A DNA stretch of 64,000 nucleotides from Erwinia typographi (GCF_000773975.1 NZ_JRUQ01000051.1:98438-162437), one strand, 5' to 3'; shown: positions 19,689 through 28,859, counted from the stretch's first letter. The notes: generated by a model from the letters alone, not told the origin. Program-made: numbers and translations.

Positions 19689-19717
19689 TTGATAATTCGC
19701 GTCGCGAAAAATACTAT
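19689..19717 (+). promoter_or_regulatory. chiP promoter overlapped by a NagC box
   Basis: A -35 TTGATA (19689-19694) and a -10 TACTAT (19712-19717) are 17 bases apart. The spacer carries a NagC-box-like palindrome, GATAATTCGCGTCGCGAAAA plus ATA. A repressor bound here would block RNA polymerase directly. The inferred start near 19724 gives a leader of about 85 nt before the chiP start codon. This fits NagC repression of chiP known from E. coli and Salmonella. Confidence 0.72.
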
Positions 19718-19807
19718 CTTTGTGAGATGGCATGTTTAATACCACTCGCTTAAAAACTGATATTTTCCTAATAGCACAATATTACTCTTATGGAAGAGGG
19801 AATTTTT

Positions 19808-21223
19808 ATGGACTTTTTTTCCTCCACGCGTCTTGCGCTGGTCAGCACCCTCGTAGGCTGCACGGCTCTATCAGGAACCTTCTTTACACCTTCAGTACTT
19901 GCCTCAGGCTTTGTCGATGACGCTTCGCTAACCGGCGGCCTTTATTACTGGCAGCGCCATCGTGAACGCAAAGATCTCGATGCTGGCAGCGATAAATATG
20001 GTCAGTATCAGCAAAATCTTCACCACTCCGCGTTTAACGGCAGCCTGGATTTTTCATCCGGCTATGCGGCCGATTTTATTGGTCTGGATCTGGCGGCATT
20101 TGGCGCAGTTGAACTTTCTGGCAAAGGCCCGGCAGCCCCCAATGAAATCGGCTTCAGCGATGCTAAAACCCGTTGGGATGAAAAATGGGGCGGCGATAAA
20201 AACGGCGCCAGTATTTATAAAGCTGCGCTAAAATTAAAACACCAGAATTACTGGCTGCACGGGGGGTATTTACAACCTGAGGGGCAAAGTTTATTGGCGC
20301 CGCACTGGAGCTTCCTGCCCGGCACTTATCGCGGTGTTGAAGCGGGAGCCGTTTATGATTTCACTGATGCCGGTGAATTCTCGCTTTCTTATCTGTGGAC
20401 GGATGAATATAAGGCGCCGTGGTACCGGAATATGTATAACTTCCGCAAAGCGGACGGCGTAACGGGTATCAACTATCTGCATTCAGTGGGCGCAAAATAC
20501 GATTTTAAAAATAGCCTCGTACTGGAGGGCGCTTTCGGCCAGGCCGCCGATTATATGGATCAATACTTCAGCAAAGTCTCTTATGCCTTACCACTGGCCG
20601 GAAATGATTTAGCCACCAGCTGGCAATTTTATGGCGCGAAAGACAAAGAGCGCGGCGGCGCGGCCAATGTGAACGATGTTTATGACGGGCTCGCCTGGCT
20701 ACAGGCCATTACGCTGGGCTATACCGCCGGCCCGTTCGATCTGCGTCTGGAAGGAACCTGGGTAAAAGCCGAGGGTAATCAGGGCTTCTTCCTGCAGCGT
20801 ATGACGCCGGGTTATGCCACCTCCAACGGCCGGTTAGATGTCTGGTGGGATTTACGGTCGGACTTTAACGCTAACGGTGAGAAAGCGCTGTTTGCCGGCG
20901 TGATGTATGACCTGAAAAACTGGCAGCTTCCGGGCTGGGCGCTCGGCACCTCCTACGCTTATGGCTGGGATGCCAGACCTGCGACGACTTCACTCTCTGA
21001 CCAGAATCATCGTCTGACAGAGTCAGCATGGAACCTTGACCTGCTCTACACGGTTCAACAGGGGCCGGTTAAAGGCACGTTGTTCAAGCTGCATTACACC
21101 CGCTACAACAATCATTCCGACATCCCAAGCTGGGGCGGCGGTTACGGCAACATCTTCCAGGATGAGAAGGACGTTAAGTTTATCGTGATGGCGCCTTTCA
21201 CTGTCTTTGAGCCTGGTAAATAA
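19808..21223 (+). CDS. chiP: Chitoporin ChiP (OprD-type outer-membrane porin)
   Basis: ChiP lets chitobiose and longer chitooligosaccharides cross the outer membrane. The 471-residue product (E. coli YbfM 468) has a signal peptide ending near SVLAS and the family start [17 protein letters not shown]. Typical segments are [13 protein letters not shown] ([16 protein letters not shown]), WTDEYKAPW and [17 protein letters not shown]. The open frame begins at 19790, but the ATG at 19808 lies 7 bases after GGAAGAGGG and is preferred. In E. coli and Salmonella this ribosome-site region is the target of the ChiX sRNA. It heads chiP-chiQ-chb. Confidence 0.95.
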   Translation: MDFFSSTRLALVSTLVGCTALSGTFFTPSVLASGFVDDASLTGGLYYWQRHRERKDLDAGSDKYGQYQQNLHHSAFNGSLDFSSGYAADFIGLDLAAFGAVELSGKGPAAPNEIGFSDAKTRWDEKWGGDKNGASIYKAALKLKHQNYWLHGGYLQPEGQSLLAPHWSFLPGTYRGVEAGAVYDFTDAGEFSLSYLWTDEYKAPWYRNMYNFRKADGVTGINYLHSVGAKYDFKNSLVLEGAFGQAADYMDQYFSKVSYALPLAGNDLATSWQFYGAKDKERGGAANVNDVYDGLAWLQAITLGYTAGPFDLRLEGTWVKAEGNQGFFLQRMTPGYATSNGRLDVWWDLRSDFNANGEKALFAGVMYDLKNWQLPGWALGTSYAYGWDARPATTSLSDQNHRLTESAWNLDLLYTVQQGPVKGTLFKLHYTRYNNHSDIPSWGGGYGNIFQDEKDVKFIVMAPFTVFEPGK

Positions 21224-21252
21224 GATCACGGGCCGAAAAAGGAGAACTGAAC

Positions 21253-21444
21253 ATGAAATACATTTTACCGCTTGTCGCCACGTTGTTGCTCAGCGGCTGT
21301 GCGCAAAAAAACAGCGGACAGCCTCAGGAAGTCATTCCTGCCGGAGACTACCAGCACTGTCTGGATGCCGAGCAAATGGGCGGCGGTGAGGCGATTGAAG
21401 CTCGCTGCGGCAAGCTTCAGCAGGAAATTGAACACACCCACTAA
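21253..21444 (+). CDS. chiQ: Small outer-membrane lipoprotein ChiQ
   Basis: The 63-residue product has a lipoprotein signal (MKYILPLVATLLLSGC) with the acylated cysteine at position 16 and a short mature part of about 48 residues with two more cysteines. It follows chiP by 29 bases and precedes the chitobiase by 24, so it is co-transcribed. A small lipoprotein gene, chiQ, follows chiP in other enterobacteria. Its role in chitooligosaccharide uptake is accessory and unclear. The call rests on position and lipobox more than on sequence identity. Confidence 0.78.
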   Translation: MKYILPLVATLLLSGCAQKNSGQPQEVIPAGDYQHCLDAEQMGGGEAIEARCGKLQQEIEHTH

Positions 21445-21468
21445 TACGGATACGGACAAGGAGTAGGG

Positions 21469-24126
21469 ATGAATAAGTTCAGAGCCAGTCTTGTTGCAGT
21501 CGCGTTGATGTCAGCATTGGCAAGCGGGGCCGCCAGCGCGGACCAGGACATTGTCGATCGGATTAGCCAGTTCGGCGTGAAGTACAAGGTCACCGATAAT
21601 CTGGCGGCAGATCACGGTGTCGATTGTGCCGCGTTGGGTGCCGACTGGGCATCCTGTAATCGCGCAACCATCACCCTGAGCAACCCCGGAGAGGCGATTG
21701 ATAGCCGGGACTGGGCCATCTATATGTCAAACGTTCATGAAACGCTGAAGGTGGACAGCGATCAGTTTCGCATGGTGCATATCGTTGGGGACTTAACCCG
21801 CCTGGAACCTACCGACAAGTTTCAGGGTATCCCTGCTGGCGGCACTATTGAGATTCCGATCGTCAATGAGTACTGGCAGCTGTTTATCACCGACGTCATG
21901 CCGCGCTGGTATGTCACCTCCGGAAATGCCACGCCGAAAATTATCGCCAGCACCGACACTGAAGACTTAACGACCTTTGTTGAGCCGTTTGGCAATCAGT
22001 GGAAACGCACGGCAGATGACCAGAATGTGCTGATGGACGCGGTCAGCCGTTTCGATAAAAACAGTGACGTTAAAACGCTGGATGCACAAACGCTCCGTGG
22101 TCAGATTGTCCCCACACCTGCGAAGGTAGACGTGTTTGCAGAGGATGCCGATCTGTCCGTTGGCGTGAAGCTGGAGCTGGACAGTTTATCTACCGCTAAA
22201 GCCAGAGCCATTAAGCAAAGCTTCCTTCAGTCAGGTATCAGTCTGCAGAAGGAAGGTTACCGGATCGTCACCCGCACCGATAAAAAAGCACAGGGGAAAG
22301 AGAGAGCCGTGCCAGGGGCCTACACGTTGACAATCGGTAAGGACAAGGCTGAGATCGTAGGTTACGACCAGGGCGGGGTCCTGTACGGTTTACAGTCAAT
22401 TCTTTCACTGCTTCCTGCCGATGGCAGCAATAAAATTGCTACGCTCAAGGCCAGCGATGCGCCGCGTTTCCAGTACCGGGGCGTGTTCCTGGATGTTGCG
22501 CGTAACTTCCACAGTAAAGAAGCGATAATACGGATGCTGGACCGGCTCGCGGCCTGGAAAATTAACGTATTTCATTTCCATCTGACGGATGACGAGGCCT
22601 GGCGCATTGAAATTCCGGGCTTACCCGAGCTGACCGAAGTGGGCGGAAAACGCTGCCATGACCTCAGTGAAAAACACTGTCTGCTGCCGCAGCTGGGCTC
22701 CGGGCCGCAAACCGATAACAATGGCACCGGTCATTTCAGCCGTCAGGATTATATCGACATCGTAAAATATGCCGATGCCCGCAACATCCAGGTTATTCCT
22801 GAAATTGATATGCCTGCTCACGCCCGTGCTGCCGTGGTGTCGATGGAGGCACGCTACGATCGCTTAATGAAGGCCGGTAAAAAAAGCGAGGCTATGGCCT
22901 ACCGGCTGGTCGATCCGACTGACGACTCAAATACCACCTCTGTTCAGCTTTACGATCGCACCAGCTATCTCAATCCCTGTCTGACCTCTTCTCTGCGGTT
23001 TACCGATAAGATCATTAGTGAAATTCAGGCTATGCACCGCGAAGCGGGGCAGCCGCTGAAAACCTGGCACTTTGGTGGCGATGAAGCGAAAAACATTCGT
23101 CTGGGAGAGGGCTATTCAGATCGCGCCACGCCGAAAGCGGGCACCGGTCTGCTGGACATGAGTAAAGAAGATCGCCCATGGGCGAAGTCGCAGGTTTGCC
23201 AGAAGATGATCGCCGATGGCAAAGTGGCCGATATGGAGCATCTGCCAAGTTATTTTGCGCTCAAAGTTAGCAGGCAGGTCAATGCTCACGGTATCGGTAG
23301 AATGCAGGCCTGGCAGGATGGATTAAAAGACGCGAAAAATGCCAGGGCCTTTGGTACGGAAAAAGTCGCCGTTAACTTCTGGGATACGCTGTACTGGGGC
23401 GGTTTTGATACGGCAAACGACTGGGCTAACAAGGGCTACGAAGTCATCATCACTAACCCTGACTATGTGTATATGGATTTCCCGTATGAGGTGAATCCTC
23501 TGGAGCGGGGCTATTACTGGGGGACACGCTTCAGTGACGAGCGGAAAATGTTCAGCTTTGCGCCAAATAACCTGCCGCAAAATGCTGAAACCTCGGTTGA
23601 TCGCGACGGTAAACATTTCTCGGCGAAGTCAGATAAAGCCTGGCCGGGGGCAAAAGGCCTGTCAGTACAGCTGTGGAGTGAAACCACGCGTACCGATGAG
23701 CAGATGGAGTATATGATCTTCCCTCGCGCGCTTGCGGTAGCCGAGCGTGCCTGGCACCGCGCGGACTGGGAGCAAGATTATCAGGCTGGCAAAGAATATA
23801 TCGGCGGCAAAACGCAGTATGTAGACCGCGCCACGCTACTGAGCGACTGGACGCGCTTTGCTAATCTGCTGGGACAGCGTGAAATGGCTAAGCTGGATAA
23901 ATTCGGCATCCTCTACCGCCTGCCCGTCCCGGGAGCCCGCAAGGTTGGCGGTAAGCTGGAGGCGAATGTGGCGCTACCTGGGCTGACCATTCAGTACAGC
24001 ACGGATGACGGTCAAAGCTGGCAGCGCTACGGTACTGCAGCAGAAACAGAGGTGCTGGGGAAAACGTTAATTCGTTCGGTTAGCCCGGATGGCAAACGCT
24101 TTAGCCGGACTGAAGTGCTGGAGTGA
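21469..24126 (+). CDS. chb: Chitobiase (beta-N-acetylhexosaminidase, GH20)
   Basis: The enzyme hydrolyses chitobiose and short chitooligosaccharides to GlcNAc. The 885 residues, as long as Serratia marcescens chitobiase, comprise a signal peptide (about 1-24), an N-terminal carbohydrate-binding-like domain, a small GH20b-type domain, the TIM-barrel GH20 core (about 335-770) and a C-terminal domain. The catalytic Asp-Glu pair is D538-E539 in WHFGGDEAKN, and HFHLTDDEAWRIEIPG is also diagnostic. E. coli K-12 lacks this gene here. Its product would feed NagE. It is the last gene of the chiPQ-chb unit, followed by a terminator. Confidence 0.95.
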   Translation: MNKFRASLVAVALMSALASGAASADQDIVDRISQFGVKYKVTDNLAADHGVDCAALGADWASCNRATITLSNPGEAIDSRDWAIYMSNVHETLKVDSDQFRMVHIVGDLTRLEPTDKFQGIPAGGTIEIPIVNEYWQLFITDVMPRWYVTSGNATPKIIASTDTEDLTTFVEPFGNQWKRTADDQNVLMDAVSRFDKNSDVKTLDAQTLRGQIVPTPAKVDVFAEDADLSVGVKLELDSLSTAKARAIKQSFLQSGISLQKEGYRIVTRTDKKAQGKERAVPGAYTLTIGKDKAEIVGYDQGGVLYGLQSILSLLPADGSNKIATLKASDAPRFQYRGVFLDVARNFHSKEAIIRMLDRLAAWKINVFHFHLTDDEAWRIEIPGLPELTEVGGKRCHDLSEKHCLLPQLGSGPQTDNNGTGHFSRQDYIDIVKYADARNIQVIPEIDMPAHARAAVVSMEARYDRLMKAGKKSEAMAYRLVDPTDDSNTTSVQLYDRTSYLNPCLTSSLRFTDKIISEIQAMHREAGQPLKTWHFGGDEAKNIRLGEGYSDRATPKAGTGLLDMSKEDRPWAKSQVCQKMIADGKVADMEHLPSYFALKVSRQVNAHGIGRMQAWQDGLKDAKNARAFGTEKVAVNFWDTLYWGGFDTANDWANKGYEVIITNPDYVYMDFPYEVNPLERGYYWGTRFSDERKMFSFAPNNLPQNAETSVDRDGKHFSAKSDKAWPGAKGLSVQLWSETTRTDEQMEYMIFPRALAVAERAWHRADWEQDYQAGKEYIGGKTQYVDRATLLSDWTRFANLLGQREMAKLDKFGILYRLPVPGARKVGGKLEANVALPGLTIQYSTDDGQSWQRYGTAAETEVLGKTLIRSVSPDGKRFSRTEVLE

Positions 24127-24147
24127 TTTTTCTCTAAGAAATTCATT

Positions 24148-24180
24148 AAGCGATAACTTAATAGTTATCGCTTTTTTTAT
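24148..24180 (+). terminator. Terminator of chiPQ-chb
   Basis: AAGCGATAAC-ttaata-GTTATCGCTT followed by TTTTTAT, about 22 bases after the chitobiase stop. It separates the chitin operon from the metalloprotease gene, which must therefore have its own promoter in 24181-24330. No clear -35/-10 pair was found there. Confidence 0.9.
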
Positions 24181-24330
24181 GCTGTGACGGTGAGTCCGTT
24201 TTAAGTCGGGAATTTGATGCCGCTTAAGGCGTTAGTGGATGCCGAGCTATTGATCACGGGCCGGATTAACTTTAGCCTGATAAAGATTTTATGGAGATAG
24301 AGTTTAATCAATTACACCAGGGAAAAAATA

Positions 24331-25866
24331 ATGAATAATGTTATTACTTTTCGTAAGGCGGCGCTGAGTGTCGTGGTATCGACATGCCTTCTGGGCGCTT
24401 CCGGATTAACGTCTGCCTATGCCGGGGAAAACTTAGGCAGCCTGAAAATGGCCTCAGACAATAATTTATGTCTCGATTTAGCGTCCAATAAACTGGATGT
24501 CACCTTCAATACCTGTAATAAATCAGACTCGCAGGAGTGGTATTATGATTTTGTTGGTAATAGTGGAACAAATTTTTTCCTGAAGAACAAAGAGAAAGGA
24601 AGTACGTGGTGTCTGCGGGCTTTCAAGACTTCTTTGATAAAAATGGACAGCTGCCAGGGTGCAGGTTATACCGCCAGTCGTACATGGCAACACCAAACGT
24701 TACTTAACGGAAATTCTTTGTTGAGGAATAAATATATTGGTGATATGGGTAAGGTTGGTCATTATCTATTCAATGATAATGGACAGCTCTCTTTAGATAG
24801 AAAGAATCTGGATGAGGCGCCTGAATGGCAAACGGATGCCCCCCTCCCGGAAAAAAAACTCACTAAAGCCGTTGGGAATAAAAAAATCGCGCTGCTGATT
24901 ACCCATTTTGATGGGAAGAAACCGGCAAATTCCGACGTGATTAAACAGGCGGTATTTGGCGATAAAAATGATTTTACCTCGCTACGTCAGCACGTCAGCC
25001 TGTCCTCTCGCGGCAAACTTACCTTGAGCGGCGATACGTTTAGCGATATTAACCTTGGGCCGATGCCTAATCATTGTGATACACCTCGACTTCGTGCGCT
25101 GATCGCAAAGAAAGCGGCTGAAAAGGGAATTGATTTAAGCAAATACGATTCTGTTTTCACTGAAATGTCGGCCAATCCAAAATGTACCAATGCTGCCATA
25201 GCGGCACTGCCTGGAAACTTTATTTTATCAAACGGGCAGGGACACAAATACTGGATGTGGACCCATGAGTTTGGGCACAATCTGGGATTTGGTCATATTG
25301 ATGCGTTGAAGAGTTGTAGTGCCAGTAAGAATCTGGTGCAAATCGACGGTTCCTGTACACGAACCTCAAGTAATGCAACAGATAAGACCGACACTATGGG
25401 GGGCGGTGGCGGCCATCTTTATCCGGCCAATTATCAATATTTACTGGGATGGCTGGATTCAGACAGCGTGCCTCTAGCCGGCAAAACCGCAGCCAGATAC
25501 ACGTTGGCGCCACTCTGGCAGCAGACCAACGGTCTTCAGGCACTGCGTATAGCACGCAAGGACGGCAGCTATTTAGTCCTTGAATACCGTCAGCCACAGC
25601 CGGGTTATGAAGACTGGTCGAAGGAGGATTCAGTCGTCAGGGGCGTTACGGTCCGTAGTTATAAGGTGAATGATAAACAACAGGTCAGCAATACCATCAT
25701 TGATATGACTCCCGGCAGCCAGAGTGTCGCGAAGGATACGCTGGACGCCCAGTTGATGCCAGGCAAGTCTTTCTATGATGAGTTATCCGGAAGAATCATC
25801 TCTGTTGAGACGGTGAATGCCAGGGGGGCGGTGGTAACCGTGAGTTCGTCAAAATTTAAAGACTGA
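24331..25866 (+). CDS. Secreted metzincin-type zinc metalloprotease with N-terminal lectin-like domain
   Basis: The 511-residue product has a signal peptide (about 1-31, cleaved after SAYA). A segment at about 33-165 with SDSQEW and paired cysteines resembles a ricin-type beta-trefoil lectin. The catalytic domain carries HEFGHNLGFGH at 312-322, the full metzincin zinc motif HExxHxxGxxH, and a likely Met-turn DTMGGGG at M356. This pattern is closest to peptidase family M11 (gametolysin) by motif. Substrate and function are unknown. Position beside the chitin genes suggests an extracellular role on glycan-protein material, which is inference. The first half is richer in A/T than its neighbours, hinting at acquisition. 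It has no E. coli K-12 counterpart. Confidence 0.8.
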   Translation: MNNVITFRKAALSVVVSTCLLGASGLTSAYAGENLGSLKMASDNNLCLDLASNKLDVTFNTCNKSDSQEWYYDFVGNSGTNFFLKNKEKGSTWCLRAFKTSLIKMDSCQGAGYTASRTWQHQTLLNGNSLLRNKYIGDMGKVGHYLFNDNGQLSLDRKNLDEAPEWQTDAPLPEKKLTKAVGNKKIALLITHFDGKKPANSDVIKQAVFGDKNDFTSLRQHVSLSSRGKLTLSGDTFSDINLGPMPNHCDTPRLRALIAKKAAEKGIDLSKYDSVFTEMSANPKCTNAAIAALPGNFILSNGQGHKYWMWTHEFGHNLGFGHIDALKSCSASKNLVQIDGSCTRTSSNATDKTDTMGGGGGHLYPANYQYLLGWLDSDSVPLAGKTAARYTLAPLWQQTNGLQALRIARKDGSYLVLEYRQPQPGYEDWSKEDSVVRGVTVRSYKVNDKQQVSNTIIDMTPGSQSVAKDTLDAQLMPGKSFYDELSGRIISVETVNARGAVVTVSSSKFKD

Positions 25867-25889
25867 CACCACGACTGCAATCATAAAAG

Positions 25890-25922
25890 GAAAAAACCGG
25901 TGATATCACCGGTTTTTTTTAG
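25890..25922. terminator. Bidirectional terminator between the metalloprotease gene and fur
   Basis: AAAAAACCGGTG-atat-CACCGGTTTTTT is a symmetrical hairpin flanked by an A-run and a T-run. It can end transcription of the plus-strand protease gene and of minus-strand fur. Confidence 0.88.
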
Positions 25923-25939
25923 TTCAGCGTAAGTGCAGA

Positions 25940-26383
25940 TTACTTGTCGTGCAGCGTGTCGTCTTCGCGGCAATCGCCAGCAGAACAGTGACCGTAAAGG
26001 TACAGGCTGTGGTTGCTTAGCTTAATGCCATGCCGCGTGGCGATATCACGCTGGCGAGATTCGATGGATTCATCACTGAATTCAATCACTTTTCCGCAGT
26101 CCAGACAGATCAGGTGATCGTGGTGATGCTGCTGAGTCAGTTCGAAAACGGATTTGCCACCTTCGAAATTATGACGGGTAACGATCCCCGCATCATCGAA
26201 CTGGTTCAGAACGCGGTAAACCGTCGCCAGGCCGATCTCTTCGCCCATATCGATCAGGCGCTTGTACAAGTCTTCCGCACTGACGTGATGGCCCTCTGGT
26301 TCCTGAAGCACTTCCAGAATTTTAAGTCGTGGAAGCGTGACTTTCAGGCCGGCCTTCTTTAATGCGGTGTTGTTGTCAGTCAT
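25940..26383 (-). CDS. fur: Ferric uptake regulator
   Basis: Fur represses iron-uptake genes when loaded with Fe2+. The 147-residue protein has the winged-helix DNA-binding half (ATVYRVLNQFDDAGIV), the metal-binding HHHDHLIC stretch, and the structural zinc cysteines in CLDCGK and CSAGDC. It lies downstream of fldA on the same strand, as in E. coli, where both belong to the oxidative-stress/iron circuit. Confidence 0.97.
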   Translation of the reverse strand: MTDNNTALKKAGLKVTLPRLKILEVLQEPEGHHVSAEDLYKRLIDMGEEIGLATVYRVLNQFDDAGIVTRHNFEGGKSVFELTQQHHHDHLICLDCGKVIEFSDESIESRQRDIATRHGIKLSNHSLYLYGHCSAGDCREDDTLHDK

Positions 26384-26726
26384 GCGGATATTGTCCTGTT
26401 ACTTTGCTAGTCACTGTGTGGCTGAAAAGCCCTGAACATCGGTCGACGCAAAACGCCTCATTATAGTACTGATGCTTCGAAATGAACACCTCTGGCGTTG
26501 CTGTATCTGTAATGGGAGGTAATGATGAAGTCGTTACGTCCAGAAAGCAGGCGCTGGGTAAACATTTCGCTTTGCCATGCCACCAGGGCAAAGGCACAAA
26601 GAAAGCAGGGTGACCGATGGCGATATTCTACAGTTTTGCAGATGAAAGTTACAAAAAAGTACCTATTACTTCTATAGGAAAAAATGCTGGCCTGATGTGA
26701 GATACCTCCCACTACAGGCCCTCTAC
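26384..26726 (-). promoter_or_regulatory. fldA-fur intergenic region with candidate fur promoter
   Basis: This 343-base gap should carry the fur promoter and leader. On the minus strand a TATAAT (26460-26465) may be the -10 box, but the hexamer 17 bases upstream (TGTTCA) is a weak -35. An ATG overlapping it opens a 16-codon frame (26411-26461). In another frame an open stretch ends with a TGA inside the fur start (ATGACTGAC). In E. coli a leader peptide, uof, couples translation to fur and is targeted by RyhB. I cannot say which frame, if either, is the uof equivalent. Confidence 0.45.
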
Positions 26727-27257
26727 TTATGCTTCCAGAATTTCTTTCAGCTGCAGCTCATCAAAAATTTGTTTGACCCACTTATCGGTTCGCTCTGCGG
26801 TCAGCTCCGGCTGGCGGTCTTCGTCAATGGCCAGACCGAGGAAATGCTTATCATCCGCCAGCCCTTTTGAGGCTTCAAAATGATAGCCTTCCGTTGGCCA
26901 GTGCCCGACGATGACGGCGCCAGCTGGCTCGATAATATCGCGAATGGTGCCCATCGCGTCGCAGAAGTACTCTGCGTAATCTTCCTGATCGCCGCAGCCA
27001 AACAGCGCGACCAGCTTACCATTGAAATCGATCTCTTCCAGGGTAGGGAAGAAATCATCCCAGTCGCACTGCGCTTCGCCGTAATACCACGTCGGGATAC
27101 CGAGTAGCAGGATATCAAAGGCTTCAAGGTCTTCTTTGCTGCTTTTAGCGATATCATGAACCTCAGCCACCTCTTTACCAAGCTGCTTTTGGATCATTTT
27201 TGCAATATTTTCCGTATTGCCCGTATCGCTACCAAAGAAAATGCCTACGATTGCCAT
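26727..27257 (-). CDS. fldA: Flavodoxin 1
   Basis: FldA is an FMN electron carrier serving biotin synthase, methionine synthase and IspG/IspH. The 176 residues start with the phosphate-binding loop FFGSDTGNTENIAK and include the isoalloxazine-flanking PTWYYGE (W57 and Y94-type positions conserved, with GCGDQEDYAEYF). The C-terminus is acidic, as usual. It is the gene preceding fur on the minus strand, downstream of ybfE. Confidence 0.97.
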   Translation of the reverse strand: MAIVGIFFGSDTGNTENIAKMIQKQLGKEVAEVHDIAKSSKEDLEAFDILLLGIPTWYYGEAQCDWDDFFPTLEEIDFNGKLVALFGCGDQEDYAEYFCDAMGTIRDIIEPAGAVIVGHWPTEGYHFEASKGLADDKHFLGLAIDEDRQPELTAERTDKWVKQIFDELQLKEILEA

Positions 27258-27418
27258 GACTTACTAACCTCTTGAAACGTAATGATAGGGTTAAGGCTGC
27301 TGAACTATATTCCGCTAATAATAGCAGACAGCCCCAGGGGGATAAATGAGTAATCCGCCTGCTTTTGTCGCTTTGTGCTTCACCGGAGGTGGCTGATTAA
27401 CCAGTAAACTGTCCCCGT

Positions 27419-27700
27419 TCAGCGGTTTTGGTCGGCTAACTGCGCCATAACCATTTCTTCAATCAGTTCGCTGCGGCTGATATTACGCTGCTCGGCTAGC
27501 TGGTTCAGGGCGTCCACCGCGTCACCGTTCATTTTCAGTTCAACGCGCTTCAGCCCGCGCACTTTGTCGCGCTTAAGCTGGTTGCGTTTATTGATCCGCA
27601 GCTGCTCATCACGCGTCAGCGGATTGGTTTTTGGTCGTCCCGGACGACGGTCATCTGCGAACAGATCGATCGTGGTGCGGTCCATGTTTTCTTTTGCCAT
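27419..27700 (-). CDS. ybfE: YbfE family protein (LexA regulon member in E. coli)
   Basis: A 93-residue basic protein of the YbfE family, with conserved GRPKTNPLTRDEQLRINKRN and a C-terminal ribbon-helix-helix-like segment (VELKMNGDAVDALNQLAEQ). The molecular function is unknown. In E. coli the gene is under LexA control. I searched the upstream stretch 27701-27850 by eye for CTGT-N8-ACAG and found no good LexA box. The gene lies between ybfF and fldA on the minus strand. Confidence 0.9.
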   Translation of the reverse strand: MAKENMDRTTIDLFADDRRPGRPKTNPLTRDEQLRINKRNQLKRDKVRGLKRVELKMNGDAVDALNQLAEQRNISRSELIEEMVMAQLADQNR

Positions 27701-27847
27701 AGAATCGTGATACTGAAGGGCTGGAGTTCTGATGATTCAGGTCTGATGTCGACTGAAATTCGTGCAGCGACAGATTTTAAGCGCGCCATCATACCTCAGT
27801 GAAAGTCATGACGACAATGATTTAGCTGGTTCAGGAAGCATTTGTTT

Positions 27848-28612
27848 TTACAGCGCAAAAAAACGGCGGATTGCGCGCAAAACGGCATCAGGTTTTTCGG
27901 CATGAACCCAGTGACCTGCTCCCGCCACCACATGCGCCCGCGCCTGTGGAAACTGTTTCAGCAGCGCGTCGCGATACTCATCAGCGAGATAAGGAGAGCG
28001 CTCGCCCCGGATAAACAGCGCCGGATGAGGCCACGCGGGAACAGGGGCCCAGCCAATGAGCCGATCGTAGCACTGCCAAAGTACCGGCACATTAAACCGC
28101 CACTCTCCCTGATGGAAGGATTTCAGTAGAAACTGAATCACCCCTTCCTCTTCCAGCGTCTCACGCATTAGCGCGGCCGCTTCGCTGCGCACGGTAATCC
28201 CCGCGGCGGTTACCGCCTTCAGCGCCGCAAAAATAGCGTCATGATGGCGAGTAGGGTAGGCAACGGGGGCCATATCAATCACCACCAGCTGCTCAATACG
28301 CTCTGGCGCCAGCGCAGTCAGCGCCATTGCCACTTTCCCGCCCATCGAGTGGCCAACCACCGAGCAGCGATCGATGCCCGCCTCATCCAGCGTCTCAAGC
28401 ACATCTTCAGCCATTGCCTGATAATCCATCTCGTCAGCGCGCGGGGATAAGCCATGGTTTCTCAGATCGAGCTGGAGCAGGGGGCGATCGTCCTTCAGGC
28501 CCCTGGCCAGCACGGACAGATTATCAAGGCTGCCAAAAAGACCGTGAATGAAGACCACGGGTGAGTCGGCGGCAGCGGATTGTTCAGATTGCAAGCGGGC
28601 ATTCAATTTCAT
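27848..28612 (-). CDS. ybfF: Alpha/beta-hydrolase esterase YbfF
   Basis: The 254-residue alpha/beta hydrolase has the oxyanion segment FIHGLFGSLDN, the nucleophile elbow GHSMGG with S89, and a C-terminal catalytic His in AGAGHWVHAEKP. E. coli YbfF hydrolyses acyl-CoA and short acyl esters in vitro. The physiological role is not settled. It is divergent from seqA, with a 247-base intergenic region that should hold both promoters. Confidence 0.94.
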   Translation of the reverse strand: MKLNARLQSEQSAAADSPVVFIHGLFGSLDNLSVLARGLKDDRPLLQLDLRNHGLSPRADEMDYQAMAEDVLETLDEAGIDRCSVVGHSMGGKVAMALTALAPERIEQLVVIDMAPVAYPTRHHDAIFAALKAVTAAGITVRSEAAALMRETLEEEGVIQFLLKSFHQGEWRFNVPVLWQCYDRLIGWAPVPAWPHPALFIRGERSPYLADEYRDALLKQFPQARAHVVAGAGHWVHAEKPDAVLRAIRRFFAL

Positions 28613-28859
28613 GGCAAAGTTCTTACTGTTGAAACGAGGGGTTAGGGTATCATAGATTCACTTTTTCCTGCCGTAACGGCCAGAAGCGGTTCGCCAATCT
28701 TTTTGCGGCATATTCTGACTTTTACTGGTATCAGGGGCTGGCGCTACACCCCGGCAGGATTTAACTTTATAATCCTCGTGTTAGAGCTGGAAGGATCGCG
28801 TACGACCTGCTTACCGCGTGCAGACCGGCTCTCATCAGCAAAAATTGTACTGGATCAAG

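Noticed and set aside
27701..27850. LexA box upstream of ybfE
   Set aside because: The best candidate (CTGAAATTCGTGCAG) has the wrong spacing between CTG and CAG.
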